DNA of 64,000 nucleotides, taken from NCBI RefSeq assembly GCF_051131135.1, contig NZ_CP151274.1:744001-808000 (forward strand), given 5' to 3'. This document shows, piece after piece, positions 7,805 to 15,936 of the stretch; positions within the stretch are counted from its first letter, which is position 1, and every line of letters starts with the position of its first letter. The notes under the pieces were generated by a model. It did no database searches, had not been told where the DNA came from, and worked only from the letters and a program-made list of their open reading frames with translations. The translations under genes were made by a program, and so were the position numbers. The DNA comes from Thermogladius sp023256015. Lineage in GTDB: Archaea > Thermoproteota > Thermoprotei_A > Sulfolobales > Desulfurococcaceae.

Positions 7805-8521
7805 TTGACAGAGCTGGTGTATCAACACGACTCGTACATCAAAGAGCTGGACGCCAAAGTCGTTAATGTCGTCGGGAACAAGGTCTTTTTAGACAGGACG
7901 ATCTTCCACCCGCGGAGCGGTGGCGTGGACAACGACAAGGGCTTTATTGTGAAGGACGGGTCCTCGGCTCGGGTGGAGTCGGTGTACTACGATCGAGACA
8001 CGGGCGACGTGGCCCACGAGGTCGCGGGCGACCTCCAATTGAAGCCAGGCGACGTCGTTAAGCTGGTCCTGGACTGGGAGAGGAGGTACAGGCTGATGAG
8101 GTTGCACACGGCGGCGCACATAATATCGGCGATCATGTACAGCGAGTACAACGCGCTGATCACGGGCGGCAACGTCAGCCCCGAGTACGCTTACGACGAC
8201 TACAGTCTCGAGTCGGCGGACAAGGCGCTCTTCCAGAGGGCTGTCGAGATGGCAAACAACGTCGTGAAGAGGGGCATCGAGGTGAAGGTGTACTGGCTAC
8301 CCTACGACGAGGCCATGAAGATACCCGGGATCGTGAAATTGGCCTCCAGGGCGCCGCCGAGAGTCGAGAAGCTGAGGATAGTGGAGATACCGGGGGTAGA
8401 CGTACAGGCCGATGGCGGGCCGCACGTCAAGAACACCCTTGAGATAGGCGAGATAGTCCTGCTCAGGGTAGAGAACAAGGGTAAGGGTAAGAAGAGGCTG
8501 TACTTCAGCGTCAAGCCGTGA
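7805..8521 (+). CDS. alaX: Alanyl-tRNA editing protein AlaX
   Basis: Free-standing editing domain that hydrolyses Ser-tRNA(Ala) or Gly-tRNA(Ala). Domain order matches AlaX-M: an N-terminal beta-barrel segment with FHPRSGGVDND, then the zinc-site helix HTAAHIISAI (HxxxH), then a C-terminal QADGGPHV where most relatives have C-G-G-T-H. The Cys ligand is thus Asp here, leaving His-His-His/Asp; this can change metal binding. The open frame runs back into tRNA-Gln, so the start must be downstream of 7777. TTG 7805, 6 bases after GGTGG, is preferred over GTG 7796, which touches its own ribosome-binding site. About 238 residues. Confidence 0.88.
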   Translation: MTELVYQHDSYIKELDAKVVNVVGNKVFLDRTIFHPRSGGVDNDKGFIVKDGSSARVESVYYDRDTGDVAHEVAGDLQLKPGDVVKLVLDWERRYRLMRLHTAAHIISAIMYSEYNALITGGNVSPEYAYDDYSLESADKALFQRAVEMANNVVKRGIEVKVYWLPYDEAMKIPGIVKLASRAPPRVEKLRIVEIPGVDVQADGGPHVKNTLEIGEIVLLRVENKGKGKKRLYFSVKP

Positions 8522-8576
8522 GCTGCTTTAATTTTTATTAGCTACAGCCGCCCCACTAGTACACGGGTCCTCCTGG

Positions 8577-9869
8577 ATGTTGAGGGGGCTCGCTAGGGAC
8601 TACGCCTTCTCGCTGATGCTGGTAGCAGGCCTAATGGTACGGCTGGTCTTCGTACCGTACACCTCGGGAAGCGATATAGCACAGTTCGCCTCTTTCTCCG
8701 ACACCTTCCTGAGACACGGACTCGAATTCTACAAGTACGCGGACGCGAAGCTCTACGCGGAGGAGGGGTGGCCTTACAACTGGCCCTACGTTTACGGCCC
8801 CCAGCTAGTACTGCTACTAGCACCTCTCAGGGCTCTACTTAGACAACCCGTCCTGGCGTACTGGAATAGCGGGAACTACTACGTCTACGTCCCCGTCGAG
8901 TGGGTGGTCGCGTGTAAGAGCTTGTTTGTAGCGTTCGACGTCGTGTCAGGCGCCCTGGTCTATCTCATTCTGTCCAGGTACAGTGGCGGCCGGGCCGCGC
9001 TAGTGGGTTTTGCCCTCTACTACCTGAACCCCGCGGTCATATACACCTCCTCGGTCTACGGCATGTTCGACCAAATACCTCTAAGCATGATACTAGCGTC
9101 CCTCTACCTGTACAGGTCGGGTAGGCGCCTGCCGAGCCTGGCCCTGGCGGGGCTAGCCGCGACTTTCAAGCCCAACGTAGCCCCCGCCTCACTAGGCGTA
9201 CTGGTCTCCAGCCTGGTAGAGGACAAGTGCTTAAAGAGCAGGCTATCCGGCCTCGCGGCATTCGTACTGGGCGCATTATCGCCCTTCGCGCCCTTTGCAG
9301 CCTACTACAGCCAGACCCTGTCCAAGGCCTTTGAGGTGCTCGCCTCGCTGAAACCAGGGTACACTTACCCGATAGTGTACAGCTTCAACGGGCTGTCGAG
9401 CCTAGCCACATACATGCACCAGTTCGGTGGGGGTGACTACGAGTGGGTCGTCTCGTACTGGTGGGTTTTCTACCTGGTCTTAAACATACTGGTGGCAATC
9501 TGGCTCACTAGTACCAGAGAGCGCGACGCGGGCCTCTTAGCCTTCCTCCTCTACCTGGCCTTCACGACCTCGTACTGGAGGGTGAACTACCAGTACTTCG
9601 TGCCGGGGATAGGGCTGGCGGCCCTGCAGGTGGGCGGGTCCAGGCGTAGAACGGTGGCATCAATAGTCTACATAGCCTACATCGCGTTCTGGGTCTTCAT
9701 GTTCCCGACCAGCTGGTGGGCTCACGTGCACATCAAGGAGCCCAACATGGAGCTGTGGAGGGTAATGGACATGTTCAGCCTCATGGTCTTCGACGAGGGC
9801 GTCTACGTGGTTTACTCGGTACTACTGACGGTCTTGTCGGTGGCTGTGATAACGGCTCTCGTGCTGTAG
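8577..9869 (+). CDS. Polytopic membrane protein, probable GT-C glycosyltransferase
   Basis: A 430-residue protein with about 9-11 hydrophobic segments. After the first membrane segment it carries YTSGSDIAQFASFSDTFLRHG, an acidic first-loop sequence of the kind found in lipid-phosphate-sugar-dependent glycosyltransferases (GT-C fold, PIG-M/ALG-type, GT87). The large loop YADAKLYAEEGWPYNWPYVYG and a later YGMFDQIPLSMILASLYLYR also fit a luminal/extracellular catalytic face. It probably transfers a mannose-like sugar from a dolichyl carrier to a surface glycan, which would suit the sequon-rich surface proteins of this organism. The exact activity cannot be read from sequence. Single gene, ATG after a short leader. 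Confidence 0.65.
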   Translation: MLRGLARDYAFSLMLVAGLMVRLVFVPYTSGSDIAQFASFSDTFLRHGLEFYKYADAKLYAEEGWPYNWPYVYGPQLVLLLAPLRALLRQPVLAYWNSGNYYVYVPVEWVVACKSLFVAFDVVSGALVYLILSRYSGGRAALVGFALYYLNPAVIYTSSVYGMFDQIPLSMILASLYLYRSGRRLPSLALAGLAATFKPNVAPASLGVLVSSLVEDKCLKSRLSGLAAFVLGALSPFAPFAAYYSQTLSKAFEVLASLKPGYTYPIVYSFNGLSSLATYMHQFGGGDYEWVVSYWWVFYLVLNILVAIWLTSTRERDAGLLAFLLYLAFTTSYWRVNYQYFVPGIGLAALQVGGSRRRTVASIVYIAYIAFWVFMFPTSWWAHVHIKEPNMELWRVMDMFSLMVFDEGVYVVYSVLLTVLSVAVITALVL

Positions 9870-9874
9870 CACTG

Positions 9875-10399
9875 CTAGTAGCAGTGCTCTACAACACCTA
9901 CCTCCGGCGGCAGGTTGCCGCCGCCGACTTCGCGAGCCGTCTCACATATCTCCCACGGGAAGACAATCCACTTGTCTGAGACCTCCCAGTAGTAGTCGGG
10001 CAGGACCGGGCTCCACTTCTTGACGTATATGGCGAGGCTGCGGATCTCCCTCGCGCCGAAGTTCGATAAGAGGTTTGTCGCCGTCTGCAGGGTCCTACCC
10101 GAGTCGACGACGTCGTCTACTAGTAGAGCGTTGACACCCTCGATGTTCCTGAGCGAGAACTGGTAGACAACAGGCCTCTCCCTCGTCTTACCGATCTCCT
10201 TGTAGAACTTTATCTCCACGAACCCTATCTCGCCGACGTTAAGGAAGTCCGAGAGTATACGGGCCGGGATGTACCCCCCTTTAGCGATCGCCACTAGTAT
10301 GTCCGGCTTGAAAGTCTCCCTAACTCTCCTGGACAGCACTGCTAGAGCTTTGTGTATTTCATCCCATGTAACGTACTTTAGAGAAGTCTTGTCGACCAT
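9875..10399 (-). CDS. Purine phosphoribosyltransferase (xanthine/hypoxanthine type)
   Basis: Type I PRTase that transfers ribose-5-phosphate from PRPP to a free purine base in salvage. The PRPP-binding motif ALLVDDVVDSGRTLQTA lies at about residues 92-108, and an upstream ILVAIAKGGYIPARIL provides the PPi loop. The C-terminal hood KWIVFPWE is typical of the Gpt/XPRT subgroup. 174 residues. With adenine deaminase at 39.9-41.7 kb (making hypoxanthine), the organism has two purine-salvage enzymes in this window. Substrate choice between xanthine, guanine and hypoxanthine is inference. Divergent from pyrG, with a shared TTTATAAAG block near 10420. Confidence 0.85.
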   Translation of the reverse strand: MVDKTSLKYVTWDEIHKALAVLSRRVRETFKPDILVAIAKGGYIPARILSDFLNVGEIGFVEIKFYKEIGKTRERPVVYQFSLRNIEGVNALLVDDVVDSGRTLQTATNLLSNFGAREIRSLAIYVKKWSPVLPDYYWEVSDKWIVFPWEICETAREVGGGNLPPEVGVVEHCY

Positions 10400-10460
10400 G
10401 TATCAACATATCTGGCTTCAAGTTTATAAAGTAACGTAAGGCTAATTAAGGTAAGGGCAC

Positions 10461-12059
10461 TTGGTCAAGTACATTTTTGTAACAGGAGGAGTCCTCTCGA
10501 GCCTTGGCAAGGGCGTTATAGTGGGTTCTATAGGATTGCTCCTCAGTAGAGCTGGGTACAACGTCGACGCTGTCAAGATAGACCCTTACCTGAACGTAGA
10601 CGCTGGGACTATGAACCCCTACATGCATGGAGAGGTCTTCGTTACCGAGGACGGTGGCGAGACAGACCTCGACCTAGGCCACTACGAGAGGTTCCTAGGT
10701 AAGGACATGTCGAGGCTGAACAACATCACCGCGGGGCAGATATACCTTTCAGTCCTGGAGAAGGAGAGGGAAGGGGGGTACCTGGGGCAGTGCGTCCAGG
10801 TCGTCCCCCACGTGACAGACGAGATCAAGAGCAGGATCAGGGAGGTGGCTAGGAGGCGTGGCTCAGACGTACTCATAGTCGAAATAGGAGGTACGGTTGG
10901 GGACATAGAGGGCCTCCCCTTCCTGGAGGCCATTAGGCAGATGAGGCTCGAGGAGGGCCCTTCGAACACGGTGTTCGTCCACGTGGCCCTGGCCCCGATC
11001 ATATCTACTGGCGAGCTGAAGACCAAGCCCGTCCAGCACAGCGTCCAGGAGCTCAGGAGGATCGGTATACAGCCAGACGCGATAGTGGTGAGGTCTGGCA
11101 GGATGCTGAACGAGGAGGAGAAGGCCAAGATAGCCCTCTACGGCAACGTGCCTCAGAGGGCGGTGTTCAGCGACCCAGACGTCTCCTCCGTCTACGAGGT
11201 GCCGCTTATCCTACACAGAGAGGGGCTGTTGAAGTACGTGACAGAGGTGCTTAGGCTAGACTACAGGGAGCCATACCTAGGTGACTGGTCCTCGCTGGCC
11301 GAGAAGGTGAAGAGTGCCGGTAAGGAAGTTAGAGTGGCCATGGTGGGGAAGTACACCAAGGTCAGAGACAGCTACATAAGCATCGTGGAGGCGTTGAGGC
11401 ACTCTGCCGCCCAGGTGGGTGCGAGGGTTAACCTGGGCTGGATCGAGTCGACCGACATAGAGAGCGGCCTCGTAAGCCTGGACGCCCTCGACGAGTACGA
11501 CGGCGCCGTCATACTGCCCGGCTTCGGGAAGAGGGGGGCTGAGGGCAAGATTAGGGCTTTGAAGAAGCTCAGAGAAGAGGGTAAGCCCGTCCTGGGGATA
11601 TGCTTCGGCATGCAGCTCATGGTAGTAGAGGCGGCGAGGAACGTGCTCGGCTTGGAGGGGGCTAACAGCACGGAACTAGACCCGGGGACAGAGCACCCGG
11701 TTATAGACTTGATACCCTGGCAGAGGAGCGTGAGCAGGCTGGGCGGGACTATGAGGCTAGGCGTCCACAAGGTGAACCTCGAGAAGGGCAGCCTGGTATG
11801 GAGGCTCTACGGTACTACACCTGTTTACGAGAGGTTCAGGCACAGGTACATCGTGAACCCCAAGTACGTCGACAAGCTCAGCGAGGCGGGCCTCAAACCC
11901 ACGGGTTGGAGCGATGAGGGCTTCGTCGAGGTGGTCGAGTTGAAGGGGCACAGGTTCTACCTGGGAGTCCAGTTCCACCCGGAGTTCAAGAGCAGGCCGC
12001 TGAGCCCGAGCCCCGTTTTCACGGGCTTCGTGAAGTCCCTAGTAGAACGAGCGATTTAA
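10461..12059 (+). CDS. pyrG: CTP synthase
   Basis: Converts UTP to CTP using ATP and glutamine-derived ammonia. The N-terminal synthetase domain starts KYIFVTGGVLSSLGKGVIVG with its P-loop, followed by MHGEVFVTEDGGETDLDLGHYER. A linker near residue 275 leads to the class I glutamine amidotransferase domain: VAMVGKYTKVRDSYIS, nucleophile GICFGMQ, and catalytic FHPEFKSRP. 532 residues, the standard length. Start TTG 10461 after GGTAAGGG. tRNA-Ser follows only 28 bases after the stop. No anomalies. Confidence 0.98.
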   Translation: MVKYIFVTGGVLSSLGKGVIVGSIGLLLSRAGYNVDAVKIDPYLNVDAGTMNPYMHGEVFVTEDGGETDLDLGHYERFLGKDMSRLNNITAGQIYLSVLEKEREGGYLGQCVQVVPHVTDEIKSRIREVARRRGSDVLIVEIGGTVGDIEGLPFLEAIRQMRLEEGPSNTVFVHVALAPIISTGELKTKPVQHSVQELRRIGIQPDAIVVRSGRMLNEEEKAKIALYGNVPQRAVFSDPDVSSVYEVPLILHREGLLKYVTEVLRLDYREPYLGDWSSLAEKVKSAGKEVRVAMVGKYTKVRDSYISIVEALRHSAAQVGARVNLGWIESTDIESGLVSLDALDEYDGAVILPGFGKRGAEGKIRALKKLREEGKPVLGICFGMQLMVVEAARNVLGLEGANSTELDPGTEHPVIDLIPWQRSVSRLGGTMRLGVHKVNLEKGSLVWRLYGTTPVYERFRHRYIVNPKYVDKLSEAGLKPTGWSDEGFVEVVELKGHRFYLGVQFHPEFKSRPLSPSPVFTGFVKSLVERAI

Positions 12060-12087
12060 ACCACTCTAACAATATAGAATATGTTGA

Positions 12088-12191
12088 GCCGGGGTGCCCG
12101 AGCGGCCTAAGGGGGTAGGCTCGAGTTCCGGCTAGAGCGAGAGACCTACTGCCCCATACGGGGCACGCGGGTTCGAATCCCGCCCCCGGCG
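12088..12191 (+). tRNA. tRNA-Ser(CGA) with an 18-nt intron
   Basis: Class II tRNA. Acceptor GCCGGGG (12088-12094) pairs with CCCCGGC (12184-12190), discriminator G as in tRNA-Ser. Anticodon stem GTAGG/CCTAC encloses CT-CGA-G, 18 intron bases, then A. The long variable arm TGCCCC-ATAC-GGGGCA confirms Ser. T-arm GCGGG-TTCGAAT-CCCGC. Confidence 0.92.
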
Positions 12192-12246
12192 CTTTAGGCA
12201 AACCCTCCTTGCTTAAAACGGGTCTCCAGATAAATATATTAACGGG

Positions 12247-12331
12247 GCGGGGGTGCCCGAGCTAGGTCAAAGGGGTCGGGCTCAGGACCCGATGGCGTAG
12301 GCCTGCGTGGGTTCGAATCCCACCCCCCGCA
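12247..12331 (+). tRNA. tRNA-Leu(CAG)
   Basis: Intron-free class II tRNA, 85 nt. Acceptor GCGGGGG/CCCCCGC, anticodon arm TCGGG-CTCAGGA-CCCGA, long variable arm, T-arm GTGGG-TTCGAAT-CCCAC, discriminator A. It is nearly identical to tRNA-Leu(TAG) at 29080, differing in the anticodon wobble base. Confidence 0.95.
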
Positions 12332-12376
12332 CTTCGGGTTAAACCAATCGTTAAAATAAGGTCTCTGCTGGAGGCT

Positions 12377-13189
12377 TCACGCGCTTGGGGCTGTGACCGG
12401 CCTACACTCACTTCTCACGACTTCTATGGCTACCGCGCTGTAGACTAGAATGTTCGGGATGCCCAGGGCAACGCTGAGGTAGTTCAGGACGTACTTGTCA
12501 AGTAAGCCCCTTATCCACCAGTCGTACGCTGTGTAGCTTACGACCTTCTCGAGGAAGAAGCTGGGAACGAGGGGTGCCAGAGTTAAGAGGAGAGTCCAGC
12601 CCACAATAGCCGATGCGAATAGGGCTAGCAGGGAGCCTGCCAGCGATCTGGCCCACATAGACTTGACGATGCTCCAGAGGTACCTGTAGGCACCCCACCT
12701 TACTTCCCCGTCGTAGTGTACTATGAAGCACGAGAGAGCCGGCGCGAGGAAGAAGATCGCCAAAACAAGGAGCCCTAGAATCGGCGAGAGGATAACCCCC
12801 ACGATAAAGAACGAGACAACGGGGTCGATCAACCTCCTAATACCGAAGGCTGACAACAGGATTCCCACTAGAGAATACATGGTATACGGCGCGAACGCGA
12901 AGGCAGTGTTCCTCACTATACGTATCACTACGGGTGGCACGAGCGCCTCCTCCCTAGCGGCCATGTATAGCGGGAGGGGCAGGAGAAGGATTGGGAGTAA
13001 GAGTGCCAGGGTGAACTCAAGACCCGTCGCGTATGGTAGCACTCTGTCGTCTTGGAACGCTAGTAAGTAGCTCTTAATCACGAACGAGTATGCGAAGGAC
13101 ACGGGCAGAACAAGCAGAGTGACGACCCCGATGTACTCGAGAATGTTTAGTAGTAGCCTGGGACTACCACCAGGGTTTGAATACATCAT
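12377..13189 (-). CDS. Polytopic membrane protein of unknown function
   Basis: 270 residues with about six hydrophobic segments (roughly 14-40, 55-80, 92-120, 125-155, 180-205, 235-262). No family motif recognised. It overlaps the 3' end of the IS-interrupted secreted-protein gene by 26 bases on the same strand, so the two formed one operon before the insertion. A partner such as a membrane anchor or exporter for that secreted protein is possible but is inference. The C-terminus ends in a short polar tail (SECRPVTAPSA). Its expression now probably depends on a promoter inside or near the insertion. Confidence 0.65.
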   Translation of the reverse strand: MMYSNPGGSPRLLLNILEYIGVVTLLVLPVSFAYSFVIKSYLLAFQDDRVLPYATGLEFTLALLLPILLLPLPLYMAAREEALVPPVVIRIVRNTAFAFAPYTMYSLVGILLSAFGIRRLIDPVVSFFIVGVILSPILGLLVLAIFFLAPALSCFIVHYDGEVRWGAYRYLWSIVKSMWARSLAGSLLALFASAIVGWTLLLTLAPLVPSFFLEKVVSYTAYDWWIRGLLDKYVLNYLSVALGIPNILVYSAVAIEVVRSECRPVTAPSA

Positions 13190-13923
13190 TCACACCACCA
13201 GGCTCGTAGTACTCTGGGATGGGAGGGGGCAACAAGTACACGTTCACAGGAAACTCGCCGAGCTCCTTCCCGTTCACGCTACCCGACACGTAGATGACGT
13301 ACGATCTATTGGACGGGATAGCGACCCTCCCGGAGGGCAAAACAACCCTAAGCGAGGCCCAGTCGACGATTCGAGGCCCAGAAGACCACCCGTAGAGAAC
13401 GTAGTAGAACTGTCCGTCGCTCCACGTGCGGATGTTGAGGATGTTGACAACCTTGGTGGCACCCCTCGATATAATGTCCAAGAGTAGGTCAGGAATGGCG
13501 AAAAGGCTACTAGCCAAAAACGCTGTTTCAGACCTGACCAACCCAAAGAACTCCAGAACACTGGTGGCAAGAGATATCGGGAAGTTTATAATACCAGCCA
13601 GCTGTAGGATAAACTCTGCCCCTCCCACAGAGACATTCCACTCGAAGCCACCGGCGTGATCGACGTATCGGGCCATCTCGAGGGGCATCCTGATTCGTAG
13701 GTTTAACGAGCCTACGCTGCTCGCGAGATTGCTCGTTCTCACCCCCGAGGCCTTTATCTCAAAGGCCATCCACGTGCTTTCTTCCGTGACAACACCTAGA
13801 CCGATACCCGCCAAGCTTACGCCGAGTACGGTTGTGGGATGCCCAACATAACTCGGGTCGCCCACTATCGCCTGCGCGATCACCTGGATTGAAGGGGGTT
13901 GGTTGCTTATCCAGGGGAACGGG
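13164..13923 (-). pseudogene. 3' part of a secreted-protein gene split by an IS607-family element
   Basis: This frame has no start of its own at the left border of the element. It reads through the junction as ...PFPWISNQPPSIQV then continues QAIVGDPSYVGHPTTVLG to the stop at 13164. Removing bases 13924-15936 joins it in frame to the fragment at 15937-17621 across codons W-N-P-F-P-W. The C-terminal part is beta-rich with Ser/Thr/Asn-rich strands (RSYVIYVSGSVNGKEL) and no C-terminal membrane anchor. A GTG at 13881-13883 could still permit translation of a truncated product. The intact protein is unrecognised. Confidence 0.85.
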
Positions 13924-14014
13924 TTGTAGGGCTGTTTCGTTGTTGATAATGGATCGTAAGGTTTATAAGCTTTGGTTTTGTTTATGTTTATTGGTGTTGT
14001 TTATTTCAGAGAGG

Positions 14015-14644
14015 TTGCTTAGACCTAAAGAGGTTTGCCAGAGGCTTGGCATAAGCTATTCTACTCTCTCTAGGTGGGTTAGGGAAGGCAGAATTAAAGC
14101 CATTAGGACTGCTGGCGGAAAGTACAGGATTCCCGAAAGCGAGGTCAGGAGGATCATTGAAGGCATTCCGGCGGGAGAGGTCAGGGCAGTAGTATATGCC
14201 CGCGTTAGCTCCAGCGACCAGAAGAGCGACCTAGAGAGACAGGTACAGTACCTTACGCAATACTGTTCTGCGAAGGGGTATAGGGTGGTCGACGTGTTGA
14301 CGGACGTCGCCAGCGGGCTGAAGGCAGACCGCAGAGGGTTGCTCAAGCTCTTCGAATACGTCGTCAATAAAAAAGTGGGCGTCGTGGTCGTTGCATACAG
14401 GGACAGGCTGACCAGGTTCGGCTTCGAGTACCTCGAGTACTTCTTCAGGCAGTACGGGGTCAGGATAGAGGTTGTCCTCGGCGAGGAGCCTAAGGACGCT
14501 CACCGAGAGCTAGTCGAGGACTTAATAGAGATTGTCACATCGTTCGCGGGCAAGCTCTACGGGCTTAGAAGCCACAAGAAAAAGAGGTTTCTCGAGGAAT
14601 TCAAGGAGCTCCTAGAAGAGGTCGAGAAAGACGAGGGTAACTAG
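14015..14644 (+). CDS. tnpA: IS607-family serine recombinase (TnpA)
   Basis: Transposase that mediates excision and integration through a 5'-phosphoserine intermediate. The N-terminal MerR-like helix-turn-helix is LLRPKEVCQRLGISYSTLSR with wing GRIKAIRTAGGKYRIP. The resolvase catalytic domain follows: VVYARVSSSDQKSDLERQ holds the nucleophile Ser, DVASGLKADRRGL and AYRDRLTRFGFEYL hold the arginines and helix. About 210 residues, the typical length. The frame is open much further upstream (to 13832), across the element boundary, but the domain begins at about 14015. TTG 14015 is the nearest start; ATG 13949 inside the element is an alternative. Confidence 0.9.
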   Translation: MLRPKEVCQRLGISYSTLSRWVREGRIKAIRTAGGKYRIPESEVRRIIEGIPAGEVRAVVYARVSSSDQKSDLERQVQYLTQYCSAKGYRVVDVLTDVASGLKADRRGLLKLFEYVVNKKVGVVVVAYRDRLTRFGFEYLEYFFRQYGVRIEVVLGEEPKDAHRELVEDLIEIVTSFAGKLYGLRSHKKKRFLEEFKELLEEVEKDEGN

Positions 14645-14711
14645 AACCGTTGCCGTCGAGACGCCCCCTCTCCCGCGGAGGCTGTTCAGGGTCTTCGCCG
14701 AGCTCGAGGGC

Positions 14712-15926
14712 ATGTACCGGAACATGGTCGAGCAACTTACAATGTATGCTGTGAGGAGCAAGGTGAGGAGTTTCACCAAGCTGAAGGCATCAAAGTACCG
14801 CGAGCTGAGAAACCTCTACCCACATCTCCCCTCCCACTACGCATACACAGTCTGCCAAGACGCTTCCACGAGGGCGAAGAGTTTTCTCAAGCTGAGGGAG
14901 AAACGGTTGACTGAAGAAGAATTCCCTGAGGTCAACAGCGTCTCTATCTGGCTGGACGACCACCTGTGGAAGATGGAGGGTTACACGGTCGTCAGGATAG
15001 CGACCCACAGGGGGTGGGTATCCGTTGAGCTCAACCCACACAAGCAGTACTGGAGGTACATTAACGGGGGCTGGAGTCTTGCTTCCGAGGCAAAGATTAA
15101 GCTGGATAAGAGAAGCAGAAGATTAATAATCTACCTAACCTTTGCGAAGGATGTTGAAGAGCATAGACCACGTGGCTTCATACCTGTCGACGTTAACGAG
15201 AACAACGTCACCGCACTAATCGACGGCTCTGTATATCTCTTCGAGACAAACATTGGGAGAATTGTCCTCGGCTACTACTACCGTAGGAAGAGGGTTCAGG
15301 GGAAGTACGATGAGCTCTACGGTGTGAAGTCCAGAACCAAGAGGAAGACCCTGAAGAAGCTTAATGAAAGGGGGAAGAAGCTGGATGCTAGGTGGAAGAT
15401 TGCGAACATAATTGTGAGAGAGGCTTCTAGAAGAGGTTATGCCGTAGTCCTCGAGAGGCTTGGGATGAGACCCGGTGAGAAGATGGTCTCTAGGATAAGG
15501 GACAGCCAGCTGAGGCACAGGGTGTTCCAAGCCGCCTTTAGAGGCGTGCAGAGGGCGATCGAGGAGAAAGCTCGAGAGCACGGCGTACCGGTAGTCTATG
15601 TAGACCCCAAGAACACCTCTAGGCTCTGCCCGGTTCACGGCTCGGAGATCGCCTACGAGGACGGGTCTAGGGTTGGGAGGTGCACCAAGGGCGGCGAGTA
15701 CTGGCACAGGGACGTGGTAGCCGTCTGGAACCTCCTCCTCAAAGCCCTGCGGGGCGGTGGGAGCAGTGCTCCAAGCCCCGCGAGACTACTCGGAGATGGG
15801 AGCCCCGTGCCGTTGGGCTCGACAGCCGCCCATGAACCCACACGGGTACCCAAAGCCCTGTGGGCGAGGCGGAAGTCCCTAGATGGGATCATAAACTCGT
15901 ATAAAATGATTGGAGTGAACATCTAG
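14712..15926 (+). CDS. tnpB: TnpB RNA-guided nuclease of the IS607 element
   Basis: TnpB proteins are RNA-guided DNA endonucleases, ancestral to Cas12, that help the element persist. 404 residues. The RuvC triad is intact: Asp in FIPVDVNENNVTALID, Glu in AVVLERLG, and Asp in YWHRDVVAVWNLL. The zinc knuckle has the form CPVHG ... RCTKGG, the reduced Cys-His type. The N-terminal helical/REC-like region includes HYAYTVCQDASTRAKSFLKL. The frame is open from about 14616 but holds no ATG/GTG/TTG before ATG 14712. The last ~55 codons overlap the predicted guide-RNA scaffold, so the C-terminal peptide is partly a by-product of the RNA. Confidence 0.92.
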   Translation: MYRNMVEQLTMYAVRSKVRSFTKLKASKYRELRNLYPHLPSHYAYTVCQDASTRAKSFLKLREKRLTEEEFPEVNSVSIWLDDHLWKMEGYTVVRIATHRGWVSVELNPHKQYWRYINGGWSLASEAKIKLDKRSRRLIIYLTFAKDVEEHRPRGFIPVDVNENNVTALIDGSVYLFETNIGRIVLGYYYRRKRVQGKYDELYGVKSRTKRKTLKKLNERGKKLDARWKIANIIVREASRRGYAVVLERLGMRPGEKMVSRIRDSQLRHRVFQAAFRGVQRAIEEKAREHGVPVVYVDPKNTSRLCPVHGSEIAYEDGSRVGRCTKGGEYWHRDVVAVWNLLLKALRGGGSSAPSPARLLGDGSPVPLGSTAAHEPTRVPKALWARRKSLDGIINSYKMIGVNI

Positions 15927-15936
15927 GGACAAACGG
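15760..15936 (+). ncRNA. Predicted omega/reRNA scaffold at the right end of the IS607 element
   Basis: In characterised TnpB systems the guide RNA comes from the 3' end of tnpB and the element's right end, and the guide itself is the flanking host DNA. The segment 15760-15936 is conserved in the solitary copy at 26940-27124, where no tnpB coding function remains, which argues that the RNA and not the peptide is under selection. GC-rich arms (for example GGGAGCCCCGTGCC and CACGGGTACC) can form stems. The guide would begin after AAACGG with TTCCACACCTCTGGAGCG. Confidence 0.6.

Larger units (their letters stand above)
13924..15936 (+). mobile_element. IS607-family insertion sequence (intact; tnpA + tnpB), 2,013 bp
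   Basis: The left boundary sits after GAACGGG (ends 13923) and the right boundary after ACAAACGG (ends 15936). The right end is fixed by comparison with the solitary copy at 26940-27124: both are alike up to AAACGG and then diverge. Excision leaves GAACGGG-TTCCACACC, a single GG core with no target-site duplication, and restores the host reading frame exactly. IS607 serine recombinases are known to use a two-base core and to leave no duplication. Both genes are full length, so the copy looks autonomous and recent. Confidence 0.9.
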
